Part shown: piece after piece, positions 10,786-21,700 of the stretch
Layout: the number at the start of each line of letters is the position of its first letter
How positions within the stretch are numbered: position 1 is the first letter of the stretch
Source: Siderastrea radians
Taxonomy: Eukaryota; Cnidaria; Anthozoa; Scleractinia; Rhizangiidae
NCBI GenBank assembly: GCA_964017195.1
Contig: OZ024900.1
Span: 33,811,093-33,875,092 of the forward strand
Direction: 5' to 3'
DNA: 64,000 nucleotides
Notes under the pieces: generated by a model
The model's input: only the letters and a program-made list of their open reading frames with translations
Told to the model about the DNA's origin: nothing
The model's database searches: none
Translations under genes and position numbers: made by a program

Positions 10786-12314
10786 CAAGCTGGGAAAAGG
10801 ATTCCATGGGTCAAATTTGATGGATGCAGTGCACTGTAACCCTGGCTCATAAATTCACAGACAAATACCTGGAAAGCTGATTGTGAAATTCACACATATT
10901 AGGGCAGCTGTACCCCTCAAATTTAGCCAGTCTAGACTTTTTTTTTTTCTGTTGCCATGTTCTAAAATTTCCAGACTGTAATATCTCAGACATTTATGGA
11001 AATTATCAGAAATCAGATTCTCCTAAACAACTAATAACAACATGTTAAGTACCATGATCTTCAAAATGGTGGCCACCACCATGAAACTTGACACTGGTGA
11101 TGTATAGGAGAGAGTGTGGCTTTAGGAACAATGTGCTGTTCCAGAGAATATCGATACTCCCCCCACGGAAGGTTTTTTTGATTTGAACCCCCCCCCCCTT
11201 ACCCCTCTAAGAATTCCACTTTAGGCTCTTAGTTTTCTTCAGAAATTTTGGCCTTTAAGATCCCCCTCCCCCTCAGAATCTCCAGTGACCCTCTGTGGTG
11301 GGGGTATGGATATTTTCTGTTGGCAGTTGGGGAGATAGACCTCTACACAGAAAGACTTAACATATTCTGAGCTATTAAAGGTGCCCCATTCCTTCAAGAA
11401 TTCTTGCAAAGAAATCCAAAGCATTTTGTCCCTTTGTCCCTTATGAGTCACTTTTTATGATTTGATCTCTGCTGGGGTACAAAATGCTCTTTCTGCTTAA
11501 TCAACATTTGATCTAAATAACTTTGGGTTTGATGCATTCACAAGCACAAATAAGCCCAAATTGCCCTTTTTAAGTTAATGGTGGGCTTCTGACCGTTTTG
11601 TCTACAGTCAGTTATTTGCTGCTTTCTTCACAGTGACTTCATGCTGCACCTCCCCCCCCACCACGCCTTCACCAGTAGGCAACAACACCCATGGCACTTG
11701 CTTTCTTCTCCTACAAAATGTATTGAGAGGGATGGTCAGGGCTGTGCAAGTCTAATACAAATAATTTGTATTCTTATAGATCACTACATTTTCTCCAAAT
11801 CTGATTGTTTTAATTGATCCTCAAGGGACCTGATAGTGTTCATCTGCTTAGAGACAGTGTTAGACAGTGAGGTCCATCTGACAAAAATACCTGCTTAGCT
11901 AGATCTTGTCTGCAGAAAACATTGCATTTATTTTTGTAACTCTTAATTACTGTGAACGGGATGCTTCACTGTCTCTGCATTTTGTATGTTTATTTGTCTA
12001 TTGTAGTTCAACGCTTCACCTAAATGATGAATTGCTGAATTTTAAATCCTAGTTTCAATTATTTTGTTCAGAAAAGATTTGGAGTGCCCCTGTCTTTGTT
12101 TCTTGGACTAGTTTTGTTTTAAGAACATCACTTTCTTGAGGGTATTTGTCAGCCAACTAAGTCCCTCAACAGCACAACTCTTTGTTTGGTTGGAGCCCTG
12201 TCAATCTGCTTACCAGCGGCACATACAAAAATCTGGTGGGGTGACCTGATTAAAGGTGTTTAAAACATAAGATACTGAATGTATGAACTGTTGCTTCGGC
12301 TGAAGTAAATTGGC
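10786..12314. other. no gene recognised
   Basis: This is 1.5 kb of AT-rich DNA with short poly-T, poly-C (about 11189-11200) and C-rich tracts. A 70-codon minus-strand frame at 11239-11451 has no recognisable domain. It may include 3' flank of the ODF3-like gene, but I see no AATAAA close to its stop. Confidence 0.5.
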
Positions 12315-12525
12315 TTCTAAATATAGACTGTGTGCCGTCTCTCTTTCTGCTAAGGGATAGTCGAGGGAAACGAACAATTGAGCGGGCATGAACATCGGCC
12401 GGTAGCACTTGCGGCTCGACACGTGTCGCATTTCAATGCGGCAGGCGATTTTGCGGTCACTCACTTGTTTTCCTCGACTATCTCTGAGCAGAAAGAGAGA
12501 CTGCTCATAGTCTATTTTAAATATA
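12315..12525. repeat. foldback element
   Basis: The left arm, around 12318-12385 (gtctctctttctgct, then atagtcgaggg), pairs with the right arm around 12440-12512 (gactatct, then agcagaaagagagac). The 60-bp centre is GC-richer. It has no coding content. Confidence 0.65.
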
Positions 12526-12529
12526 AAGG

Positions 12530-13205
12530 AGGTGACTTAATGACTGTCTGTAAGCCAGGATCCACTATAACAAGTTGTCGGGCTGGGCTTCACTTTCTTT
12601 ATTGTCTCAGATTTGATTCATTTTTGAGAATTAGAATAACAAGATAAGCAGCATTGTTAAATTAGCTAGTGCACCTCGTTAAATATTTCTTCTTTGCTTT
12701 GAATTTGATGATTTAAATAATATTATAAAGTTTATCTTAATAGGTGGTTGATTTTTCAAAAATTAATACATGATAACTACTTTTATTATGCTACAAGTGT
12801 GTTGTAACATGTAATCTTTTGAAAAACAAATACATTTGAATCTGATTGGTTTTTTGTACAACTTATTTCTCAGTGTACTCAGGTAACTGAAAATTGTGGA
12901 GATCGTCGTTCTGTTTATGTAAACAACAAAAGGACTTAATTAATTTTTGACGTCTGATTTCATTGGAATTCATGCCCATCGTTTTTGTGGCCTTGCGCTT
13001 AATGTGCCTAGCTTACCACACACATGTTTTTCAATTTACTTGATTGTACTTAATCATTGATTTTATATGTTGCCTGTGAATAATTTATTCTGGGTCAAAG
13101 AAATTATAAAACTTATGATGATTGTGTGCTGTAAATAAACCTTTTATTGAACAGAACAATTGTAGTTTTTAGTACTGGGGGGGGGGGGGTGGGGGGGCGG
13201 GGGAG
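12530..13205. other. no gene recognised; G-tract
   Basis: AT-rich DNA without coding potential. A canonical AATAAA lies at 13134-13139, and a G-rich tract at 13177-13203 could form a G-quadruplex. It directly precedes the LINE tail. Confidence 0.5.
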
Positions 13206-13212
13206 GGCACTT

Positions 13213-13228
13213 AGATAAGATAAGATAA

Positions 13229-13274
<46 letters not shown>

Positions 13275-15270
13275 ATTACTGGACTATCTACCTATCTAAC
13301 TAACTACAAAAATTTGATAACAACAAATTCAAAATAACAAAAGAAAAGTCTGCTTTTCATGGAGGCCGTGTCTAAAATTCACTTACATGTAAGATTTAGA
13401 TATTACTTTAAACTGTGCCGACTTAATTTAGATTTGAAATCGGCCAGTGAAGATGCTTGTCTTAGGTCTACAGGTAAGTTGTTCCACAACTGAGCTCCGC
13501 TATACGAAAAACTTTTTTTGAGATAATCAGTTCGAGGTTGTGGAAGAACTAATTTGTTTTCGGTAGTCCTTAAACGATAAGCACTAACATCGTCACGATA
13601 TACGAATCTTGATCTCAGATAATCAGGAGTCATACCATGTAATGTTTTATACATTAGGATAGACTTCTGTTCCAATCTTTGATAATAGAGTCTTCGCCAC
13701 CCCAGTGTCCGGAACAAATCATCTAAATTACTATCATAGCTCGCAGACATTAGGGTACGAGCTGCGCGGTTTTGAAGCCTTTGCAGTTTTTCAGCAAGGC
13801 CCTTGTTACAGCTTCCCCACACTACGTTACAATAATCAAATTGTGGTTGAATAAGGCTATTATAAACTTTGATTAAAATATTAAATGGAGTGAGATGCCG
13901 AATTCGTTTAATTGCACCAATGGCACAAGCTATCTTCTTAGAAATGTTTTCAATATGACACTCCCAGTTTATATTTTGATCAACATAAACTCCGAGGGAT
14001 TTAGCGGAGGTTACTTGTTCTATTGCGTTCTCATTTATAGTAAGAAAGGGACTTTCCGTAAATTGTGATAACTTCTGCCTTGATGCAATAAGCATAAACT
14101 CAGTTTTCGTCATATTTAGAGTAAGCTTGTTAGCAGACAGCCATTCGTACACATTTCTCAGGTCGTGATTAAGGCGATAATTTATATGCTCAATGTCAGT
14201 GCTAGCAAGTGTTAGGCTAGTATCATCTGCGTACATTCTGGGTTCCGAATATGTCAAACAGTGTGGTAAGTCATTAATATATATCAAAAACAGAAGAGGT
14301 CCCAAAATTGTTCCCTGGGGAACACCACATCTTAGACATTTCGGAGTTGACTTACAAGAATTAATATGACAAATCTGTGTTCGATTATCTAAATAAGAAG
14401 CAAACCATTGATGACTGGTCCAACAAATCCCATAGTATTGCAATTTTCGCAACAAAATATCGTGATCTACTGTATCAAATGCCTTTTTGAGATCTAAAAA
14501 GACTACGGCATTAACAAGACCACGGTCTATATCCAAGGCCCAGCTATCTGTAGCTTCGATAAGTGCGGTGAGCGTGGAATGCAGAGACCGAAAACCAGAT
14601 TGATGGCACGAGAGAAAGTTGTTTTTTGTTAAATAATGATAAAGTTGATCGTAAATTATCCGTTCAAAGACTTTGGCCACAACTGGAATTACTGATATTG
14701 GCCGATAATTCGTCGGATCAGAACGCTTCCCAGAATTTTTATACAATGGAGTAACTCTGGCAGATTTCCACTCATCGGGAAAGATACCCGTCATTAAGGA
14801 TTGATTAAACATATGAGTGAGAGATTCCGCCAGTAAGTCAGGACATTCCCTTAGAAGTTTCGCTGAAATATTATCTAATCCTGTTGCCTTTGATCTACAA
14901 AGCTTTGATAGTAGTGCAAAAACACGTGTAGGTGTTGTTTTTTCAAAAACAAAATTTTTATCAGTTGCGGTAAGAAATTCGTCGAAGGATTTATCAGCTT
15001 CTGTTACGTCTCCACTAAGGCTTGGCCCAACTTCTGTGAAAAAGGAGTTTAGCATTTCTGCTATATCTGTTTGATCTTCAGAATTTACCCCACTATACTC
15101 CATTTCATTAATAACAGTTTTATTGGATTTTCGTGAGGTCAGTTCATTGATTGTTTTCCATGTTTTCCTTTGATCCACACAACAATTGTTGAAGGCATTT
15201 TCATAATACGCTTTTTTAGCGCTGTTAATTTCCCAATTCACTTGATTTTTAACTATTCCCATGTTTGGGA
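13213..15270 (-). mobile_element. 5'-truncated LINE (jockey/CR1-like)
   Basis: A non-LTR retrotransposon lies on the minus strand. Its 3' end carries a pentanucleotide tail (TTATC repeats, 13213-13241) in place of poly-A, as in CR1/L2-type elements. The RT frame is open from 15316 to 13403, but the upstream endonuclease is absent. The 5' junction lies near 15270, where the sequence changes into a dispersed repeat that also occurs at 40689. Confidence 0.8.
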
Positions 15271-15316
15271 ATAGGGGTGCTGCTGAGAGTCTGAAACCAT
15301 GACGCTGTAAGGACAA
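13403..15316 (-). CDS. LINE reverse transcriptase (637 codons, chimeric start)
   Basis: The frame has all RT blocks: NYRPISVIPVVAKVFERII, HQSGFRSLHST, the catalytic Asp in VFLDLKKAFDTVDHDIL, GVPQGTILGPLLFLIYINDL, the active site MYADDTSL, and LNMTKTEFMLI. The C-terminal end has the YNSLIQPQFDYCNVVWG and WNNLPVDLR blocks common to jockey/CR1-like LINEs. Full-length elements would have an AP endonuclease upstream; this copy has none. The first 17 or so codons (MSLQRHGFRL...) fall in flanking repeat sequence and are not native. The frame is intact, so the insertion may be fairly recent, but it cannot move on its own. Confidence 0.85.
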   Translation of the reverse strand: MSLQRHGFRLSAAPLFPNMGIVKNQVNWEINSAKKAYYENAFNNCCVDQRKTWKTINELTSRKSNKTVINEMEYSGVNSEDQTDIAEMLNSFFTEVGPSLSGDVTEADKSFDEFLTATDKNFVFEKTTPTRVFALLSKLCRSKATGLDNISAKLLRECPDLLAESLTHMFNQSLMTGIFPDEWKSARVTPLYKNSGKRSDPTNYRPISVIPVVAKVFERIIYDQLYHYLTKNNFLSCHQSGFRSLHSTLTALIEATDSWALDIDRGLVNAVVFLDLKKAFDTVDHDILLRKLQYYGICWTSHQWFASYLDNRTQICHINSCKSTPKCLRCGVPQGTILGPLLFLIYINDLPHCLTYSEPRMYADDTSLTLASTDIEHINYRLNHDLRNVYEWLSANKLTLNMTKTEFMLIASRQKLSQFTESPFLTINENAIEQVTSAKSLGVYVDQNINWECHIENISKKIACAIGAIKRIRHLTPFNILIKVYNSLIQPQFDYCNVVWGSCNKGLAEKLQRLQNRAARTLMSASYDSNLDDLFRTLGWRRLYYQRLEQKSILMYKTLHGMTPDYLRSRFVYRDDVSAYRLRTTENKLVLPQPRTDYLKKSFSYSGAQLWNNLPVDLRQASSLADFKSKLSRHSLK

Positions 15317-15545
15317 ATTAATTAAGTTCTAAAATACTCTCCATTTTACGTCCCTGTTTAGGACAAATGACAAAATACACGCTCTTGTTTTACGCAGTTT
15401 TAAAGTGTTTCAAAGAACAGCAAATGTCCCCAATCTAGGATTGCTAAATACAGTATACGCCATATTTAACAATCGTACTGACCATACCTACTGTTTAGTG
15501 TAGGACAAGTTAGGACAGACATTGTTCAGGACAGCAAATAAAGTG
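15270..15545. repeat. dispersed repeat C, copy 1
   Basis: Blocks such as ctccatttt...gtccctgtttaggacaaa, gatctaggattgc-like sequence and caccata-ccctgtt-like sequence also occur, in the same orientation, at 40689-41010. The LINE has inserted at or beside its edge: the shared ataggggtgc...tgagagt block sits just inside the LINE frame. Confidence 0.65.
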
Positions 15546-16137
15546 AATGTTGCAATACGCGTGGGCTTGTCGGGGGTGTGTCGGATATGTGACCTATCAT
15601 GCCAAAGCATGAAAACACAGCTCCGTGGAACCCGTGAAGGCCAGTCTGTTTTGCACGGAATGTATTTGAAACTAGTTAAACGAAAACGACCTGGTAATGG
15701 GTATCAAAACCAAGGAAAAGTAAACAAATAAAATTCAAGTGTGAATAACAACGAGTATTGTAACTGGTTGAAATTTTGCCGCGTTTATGCACTGTAAATG
15801 CGCGCATGCGTTACGTAACTAAATTGAGTTTTAAAATTTTACAGTTGACTGACTTTCGTTGTAGTTTTAATCTAAATAGGCGACTTTTTGTGGCGTTCCT
15901 AGTTTTCTCTGTGACAGAAAAGTCGTAAAATTTGTGATGAACAGCACTACTTTCTCCAGAGCTTTGTTTCACCTTCCGTGAGGTCCTGACGTGAATTGTA
16001 AACAGACACCAATGATTCGTCTGGTCTATGCACAAAATTATAACATATTTCGTCGGTCATTCAAAGACTTTCCTGGCTTGTGAGGGAATCTTGTTGCAAC
16101 AGGAGACTAATAAAGGGCATTTAAAAGCATCTGCTGC
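15546..16137. promoter_or_regulatory. upstream flank of transporter exon 1a
   Basis: No coding sequence is recognised here. It is the presumed promoter and 5' UTR region of the transporter's upstream first exon. It contains CpG dinucleotides and short GC-richer patches, but no clear TATA box at a fixed distance. Confidence 0.4.
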
Positions 16138-16232
16138 ATGAAACAAATGGGTAGAAAGGTTGACGATGATTCTGAGGAGAAAGAGAGCCTCTTAGAAGAT
16201 CAAAATCTCCCGCCACGCGAACCGGTTGACAA
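16138..16232 (+). CDS. transporter alternative first exon 1a (dileucine N-terminus)
   Basis: ATG at 16138, donor GT at 16233, two-base overhang. It encodes 31 codons ending PREPVD plus a split Lys codon, and contains EEKESLLEDQNLP. EKESLL fits the acidic dileucine pattern [DE]xxxL[LI] that sends membrane proteins, including human ENT3, to endolysosomes. It joins in frame to the exon at 26566. The intron to that exon is 10.3 kb and spans exon 1b and a whole retrotransposon. A second Met lies at codon 4. Confidence 0.75.
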
Positions 16233-18736
16233 GTAAGTTAGAATTTCATGACTTTGCTGTGCTTGGATTCGTATAAACCTAGTCTATAATCCTGTCAAAT
16301 ATTTAACCTTTTCATTTCTACGTTTGTCCCCTCTCTAAACAGGCCGGAAAAATTCTTTTACAAAATGATTAAAAATCACGTTGAATGAAACATTGAGAAA
16401 CGAACGGTACAACAAGAATGCTCAATAGGAGCGGACACACTTCACAATTTCATCCACAGACTCATCTTAGAACCACCTTGTACACTGTAACAAGGGCAGC
16501 ACAGGAAAGTACTGCTCAGTAGCTTTCATATGAATGGTCACACTTTAGGATTTCATCCACAGATTCAACAGTCAGAATCACCTTGTACAGCATAATATAA
16601 ACAGCACCACAGGAAAGTAATGCTCAGTAGCTTTCATTTGAATGATCACACGTCAGGATTTCATCCACATACTCAAAAGTGAGAGCTAAATTAAATGATT
16701 GAAGGTTTCTCTTTGGGAGTAAAGGTCAACCGATGGCTTAATGAAAGTGATTTTTTTAAATTAGTAGTTACAGTTGGACCTCATGAACGAACCACTATGT
16801 AACAAAGACCCCAGTCAGTACCGCTGGACAGGGTGTGGTTTTTGGAGTAAAAAAAGATGTTTTTTGTTCAACGTTTTCAATCAGGAGCTGGTTTTAATCC
16901 AAGGGGTTTACCAAAGAGAACTTTTCTGAAAACAATTAATTATTATGATTAATAATAAGCCAAAACTAACAAGGATGGTTATGACTGAGGAAGGTTAAGA
17001 CACATTACGAATGGCAAACTTGAAAAAATTGGCCCAGTTTTTCCAAGATGCATTATCTGTGACATAGCTCCTTAGTCTTGGTCTTGCCACATTTTTGTTG
17101 GCTCATGCCTCCTTGCCCCTTTTTGATTACTGACTATTATTCACCGTTGTGTATTTTTTTTCCTGTTTTAGCCATTTGTAGCCACTTTGGGGATCCCACT
17201 CACTGCCCTCTATTTTTCCACTTTCTGTACACTTCTTCACCCTTTTCTCCAAAGTTCTCGCACCCTTTCCATCCCCCGACTTGACTGGAAGATGCAGTAA
17301 AATCAAAGCACGTTTTTTCTTTCACTCTGAATAAGCAGACATGCATTTGAATTTTGGTAAAATAATGCATTTGCAACATTGTTTCGTTGACGTTGCCATT
17401 GAACTTAACACAAAATTTGATTCAAGAAATTCGCTTTTACTGCTGGTTTGCACGTGATGTCATAAAATCAAAACTCGCTAGGCCTGCTAAATTTTTATTG
17501 TCACCAGGTGTAGGAATAACTAAAAATATATCTTTTCACAAGTTTTCAGCTCGGTTTCATCCTTTGTGTTTAAAATACAGCATCTTGAATAATTATTCAA
17601 AATTTCTGCCCACTGTGTGACATCAAGATGTCACGGTGACAAAGCTGTCTCGTTTGAAAAAAGGTCTTTTCTTATGAATTTCAGTCCCGTTTGAACAATA
17701 ACTTGAATTATTCAAGTATTAGGAGGTGTTTATGTTTATGTATAGGTCTCGAGGTAAAAATAATTGCCCTCATAGCAAAAGTGAGTTCCATATGTTTTCA
17801 TCGATTTCTGGCCATCATGTTGGTGTCCCTCAGAAGGACACCAATATGGCGTCTGCATACTGAACTCTATAAATATCCATGAAAAATTTCAGCAAATAAC
17901 TCGAGAACGAAGTACCACTGAGACCTGAGACTTGGAGATGTTGTTTATTTTTTATCTTAATTTTGTAACATTTCAAATTCTTAGCTTCTGTTATTGAATG
18001 GTTTTCAAGTTATTTTTTGATGGCATGACAGTGAAAACAGACAACTGGGTTATAAATACACGCTGGAGTTTGTGTACTAATTAAGACATGATGGGTAGAA
18101 ATTGTTTTAATCTTCCTTAGCAACAGTGGGGTAGATGCATGGAAGGGACAGGGATCCTGCACACATCCTGTTTCCCATGCCAATTGCTGCCCCTTTCATG
18201 TTGTCTCCCCTTTTTTGGCCTTGTTTCCCTATTATGATTGTATAGTATTATGCACTGTTGTGTATTTTTTACTATAATTTCTCCCATCCCTGATCCACCT
18301 TGGGAATCCTGCTTCCCACCTCACTTTTCTTGCTTTCTGGCCTTACACTTCTCACCCCCTTTACTCCTTTACTCCTGCCCCATCCCCCTTCACTGATGCA
18401 CCTGCACAAGGTAGCATGACCACATTCCAGGGTGTCACTCTCTGGAAAGGGTATACCTTATATCAGGAAATTAATGCCTAAGGTATCAGTAATAAGCCCA
18501 ACTTATCTTAATGCATATGCGAATAGCCTAATTTCGATATATTAAAATTCAACTTAAAACAATAGTCATCACTACGAGGCCTAGGGGACTAGTATAAGGT
18601 TTTATATGGGTTTATTCCCCTAAGCCTTGAAAAGACGCCTATTGTTTAAGACTGAATTTTAATATATCAAAAGTGGACTATTAAAGGAGAAAAAAACAAA
18701 GAATACTGTACTTGTGAGGGCGATTAGCGAGACAGC

Positions 18737-18773
<37 letters not shown>

Positions 18774-21700
18774 ATGCAAAAGAGAAGGGAATTTTTTGAA
18801 ATGATAGAAATTAATGCAGCCATCATTGGTGCTCAATCATATTCTGTTGTGCAAAACTACAAAGGTGATGCCAGTCCAACATACAAAAACAGAAGGCTGG
18901 GAAAGACAATTAAATCTGCAACCAGATTCCCCTGACCCTCCGGGTTACCGCCCTCCCCACTCACACCACTAAGACAAACCCTCTTCTAATTTTAAACAAA
19001 AAAGATTTAAAAGAACGATGAGCCAGGCTTACATCTGTTCATTTTAGTAGATCTATATGAGCTTATATGATTCAAGTGTTATTTTCAGTAAGGTTCTTTG
19101 TGTATTCAGAAGAAATGGGATAAAAGGGAGACAGTCACGTTTGTTTTTCGAACCTCTGATCTGACCTTTTATCTAGACGGAAGTGGTAAAATTGTGTTAC
19201 ACTTGTTGATTGATGAAGCGGAGTGTCCCGGGGACTTGACAAATATCGCTTCTCGCCGTTTATCGGCGAAAAGAAATGTTGCTCCAGATTTGCTCTGATT
19301 TTCTACTTTGAAGATAACTATTTCTCTGTCAATATCATCATTTGAATTTTGAAACGTAATTTCCGGTTTCAAAAGATGTTTTCATCGGCTTGAATATATT
19401 TGACGTGCAAGATATTTTCCAATGAACAATTGGTTTTAATTCGATTAATTTTGTTTGCGATAAAGTGTAATCTCTGAAAACATTACTAAACAAGTCAAAC
19501 ATCAGAAAGATTTCGTATCTTCCGCTATCTTCCATGTAAAGAAGTGATTCGTGTCAGCAGCGTGACTTTCACGTGATAAAGGTTGTTTGTTTGTAGTTTG
19601 TGGGGGTGGGGGATGATGACAAATGTTTAACGCTATTTTTTGAAAAAACTGAAAAGCCATAATATGTTTCGTGGAGATTGAATCATACAGAAAAGCTAAA
19701 ATGACCAACTGGAGTAAAAACAGAGGAACTGGCTTCACAGAAATGGATAAAATTAAAGATTTGGGATTTGCACTCTTGGCCCTCCCCGCAACGTTGTTTG
19801 TTAGCAGCAGGAAAAGCCAATGTCATTCACTCGTTTTCCGGCCCTGCAACCGCTCCCTGGACAAGGCTTTGAAATTTGAATAGCTGTTACGTGCGATGGA
19901 AGATTGAAGTGTTGTTTTTGGTTGTTGCATACCGCAGAACCTTAGAAAAACGCTTTCAATCTACCGAATAAGATCGTGTGCATTAGCAGAATTTTGTGTT
20001 TGAGTTTGGTTGAGTCGTGAAGACTTAGCGGGTGACATCTTATCTTGCGAAAAAAAAAATTTCAACATGGGTGCTGGGGGCGAAGAAGTGAAGATTGAGA
20101 AGAAAGCTTTCGAGAAGAAAGAAAAGAGTTCAGCGAAGAAAGCTCTTCTTGTGACTATGGAACCTCAAGATAGGTAAGATAAACACGGTTATGCTGAAGA
20201 GAAGGTAGAAAAGGTGGTTTAACGAAAAGTTATTTTACATTTGACGGCGTCGGTGATGCAATGGTAACACAATCTGCGCTTTTTAAATTCTTGCTAAACA
20301 GTCGTCTGTAATAACATACCCTGAGCATTTCTTTTCGCACGCATTGCAGAAAAGCGAATTTCAGTTGGCTATTTCCACTGAGCATCGAATAAACGAGAGT
20401 TTTTCAATTGCCTCCGGCTGTTGCCTATTGTTTAGTGGCCTTTTGAATTTAAGCTTGTTTAGCTTGTGCCGACTAAGCGAAATTCACTTTGTAAAAAGAC
20501 ACCGAGGTCTAAAAGAACAACTTAATCTTTCTCTCTGTTCTTTTAATATGTCCAACTTGTTTTCTCCGTCAATATTTTGGCGGCAACCGCGTACGAGAAA
20601 AGAAAAGAATTTATGCATGTTTATGCTCTTTGTATGGCTTGGTATAATTTCCTATCAAAGCAAATTTTAAATCACATAGGAAGCAACTAAATGACTTTCA
20701 GAGAGTCAGATAATTAATAGAAAAGTCAAAGACACCAACGGTTACATCATATTGCACTAGAGCATATTGTTAGAGGGATGTTTTAATACAAAAGTTATGT
20801 CAAGCTTTGCAGTAGTCAAGGTTTTATATTGGCTTACTATTGTTTAATCAGGTTGTTTTGGAAATTTTTTTGGATTTCCTGACCGCCTTTAGAAGCTCGA
20901 TCTAAATGGCTTGCAAATTTGTCAGAATTTCTCTGTTAAAGGAGAGTAACACACAAATTACAGTGCAGTGTAGATCTTTTTTTTTTCATATGTTGCCTTT
21001 TATTTAGCTCTTTGTTTTCCGTCTTGATAAATGATCTGGGCCCAGTTGCATAAAGAAAGTTAAGATTAAGTGGGAATTTCTGCAAGTTTTCCCTGTTTTG
21101 CAGAACACTGTACACAGGAAATGGTTGCAGAAATTCCCACTTAATCTTAAGTTGCTTTATACAATTTGGCCAAGGCTCTCTCAAGCTTTGGAAGTTGCAA
21201 TCTTGAAATAATGTACAGTCCAAGGTTGGCCAAGTTTTTAAATGTGGTGCAGTGAAGGTGACTCAAGAGTGCTAAATACACTAAACAATGTTCTAGGACG
21301 TTTTATTTATTAAACAACCAACATTTAGGCAGTGCATACTGTGTTCATCAGAGAATATCCTGTGTATTGCATTTGTATGTAAAGAATAATGCTTAAACTG
21401 GGTGTATTAACCTTTTTTATGTGTAAAGTGCAAGTATGTGTTAACCCTATACTTGGCAAAACTGAAATTGAAATTCTAAGAACAGTTATAGATCTCTTTA
21501 ACTTGTATTTTTATGATTTCTTGAAGATGGTAACTGTTATATCATAAGCTTTGTTATGCGCTTGCGCAGTAGCTGAGTAATGAGGATCAGATTAAAACCG
21601 TGTTGAGTTCGCCTGCTTCGTGTTCATTCTTTGGTCTTGCTGAGATACAGTTCACGGGTTACAACATCTGGCGACGAGGATGGGATCCTTTTGTGATATA

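Noticed and set aside
18714..18935. 73-codon frame with an Ile run
   Set aside because: The Ile run is the (ATT)n microsatellite; nothing else supports coding.
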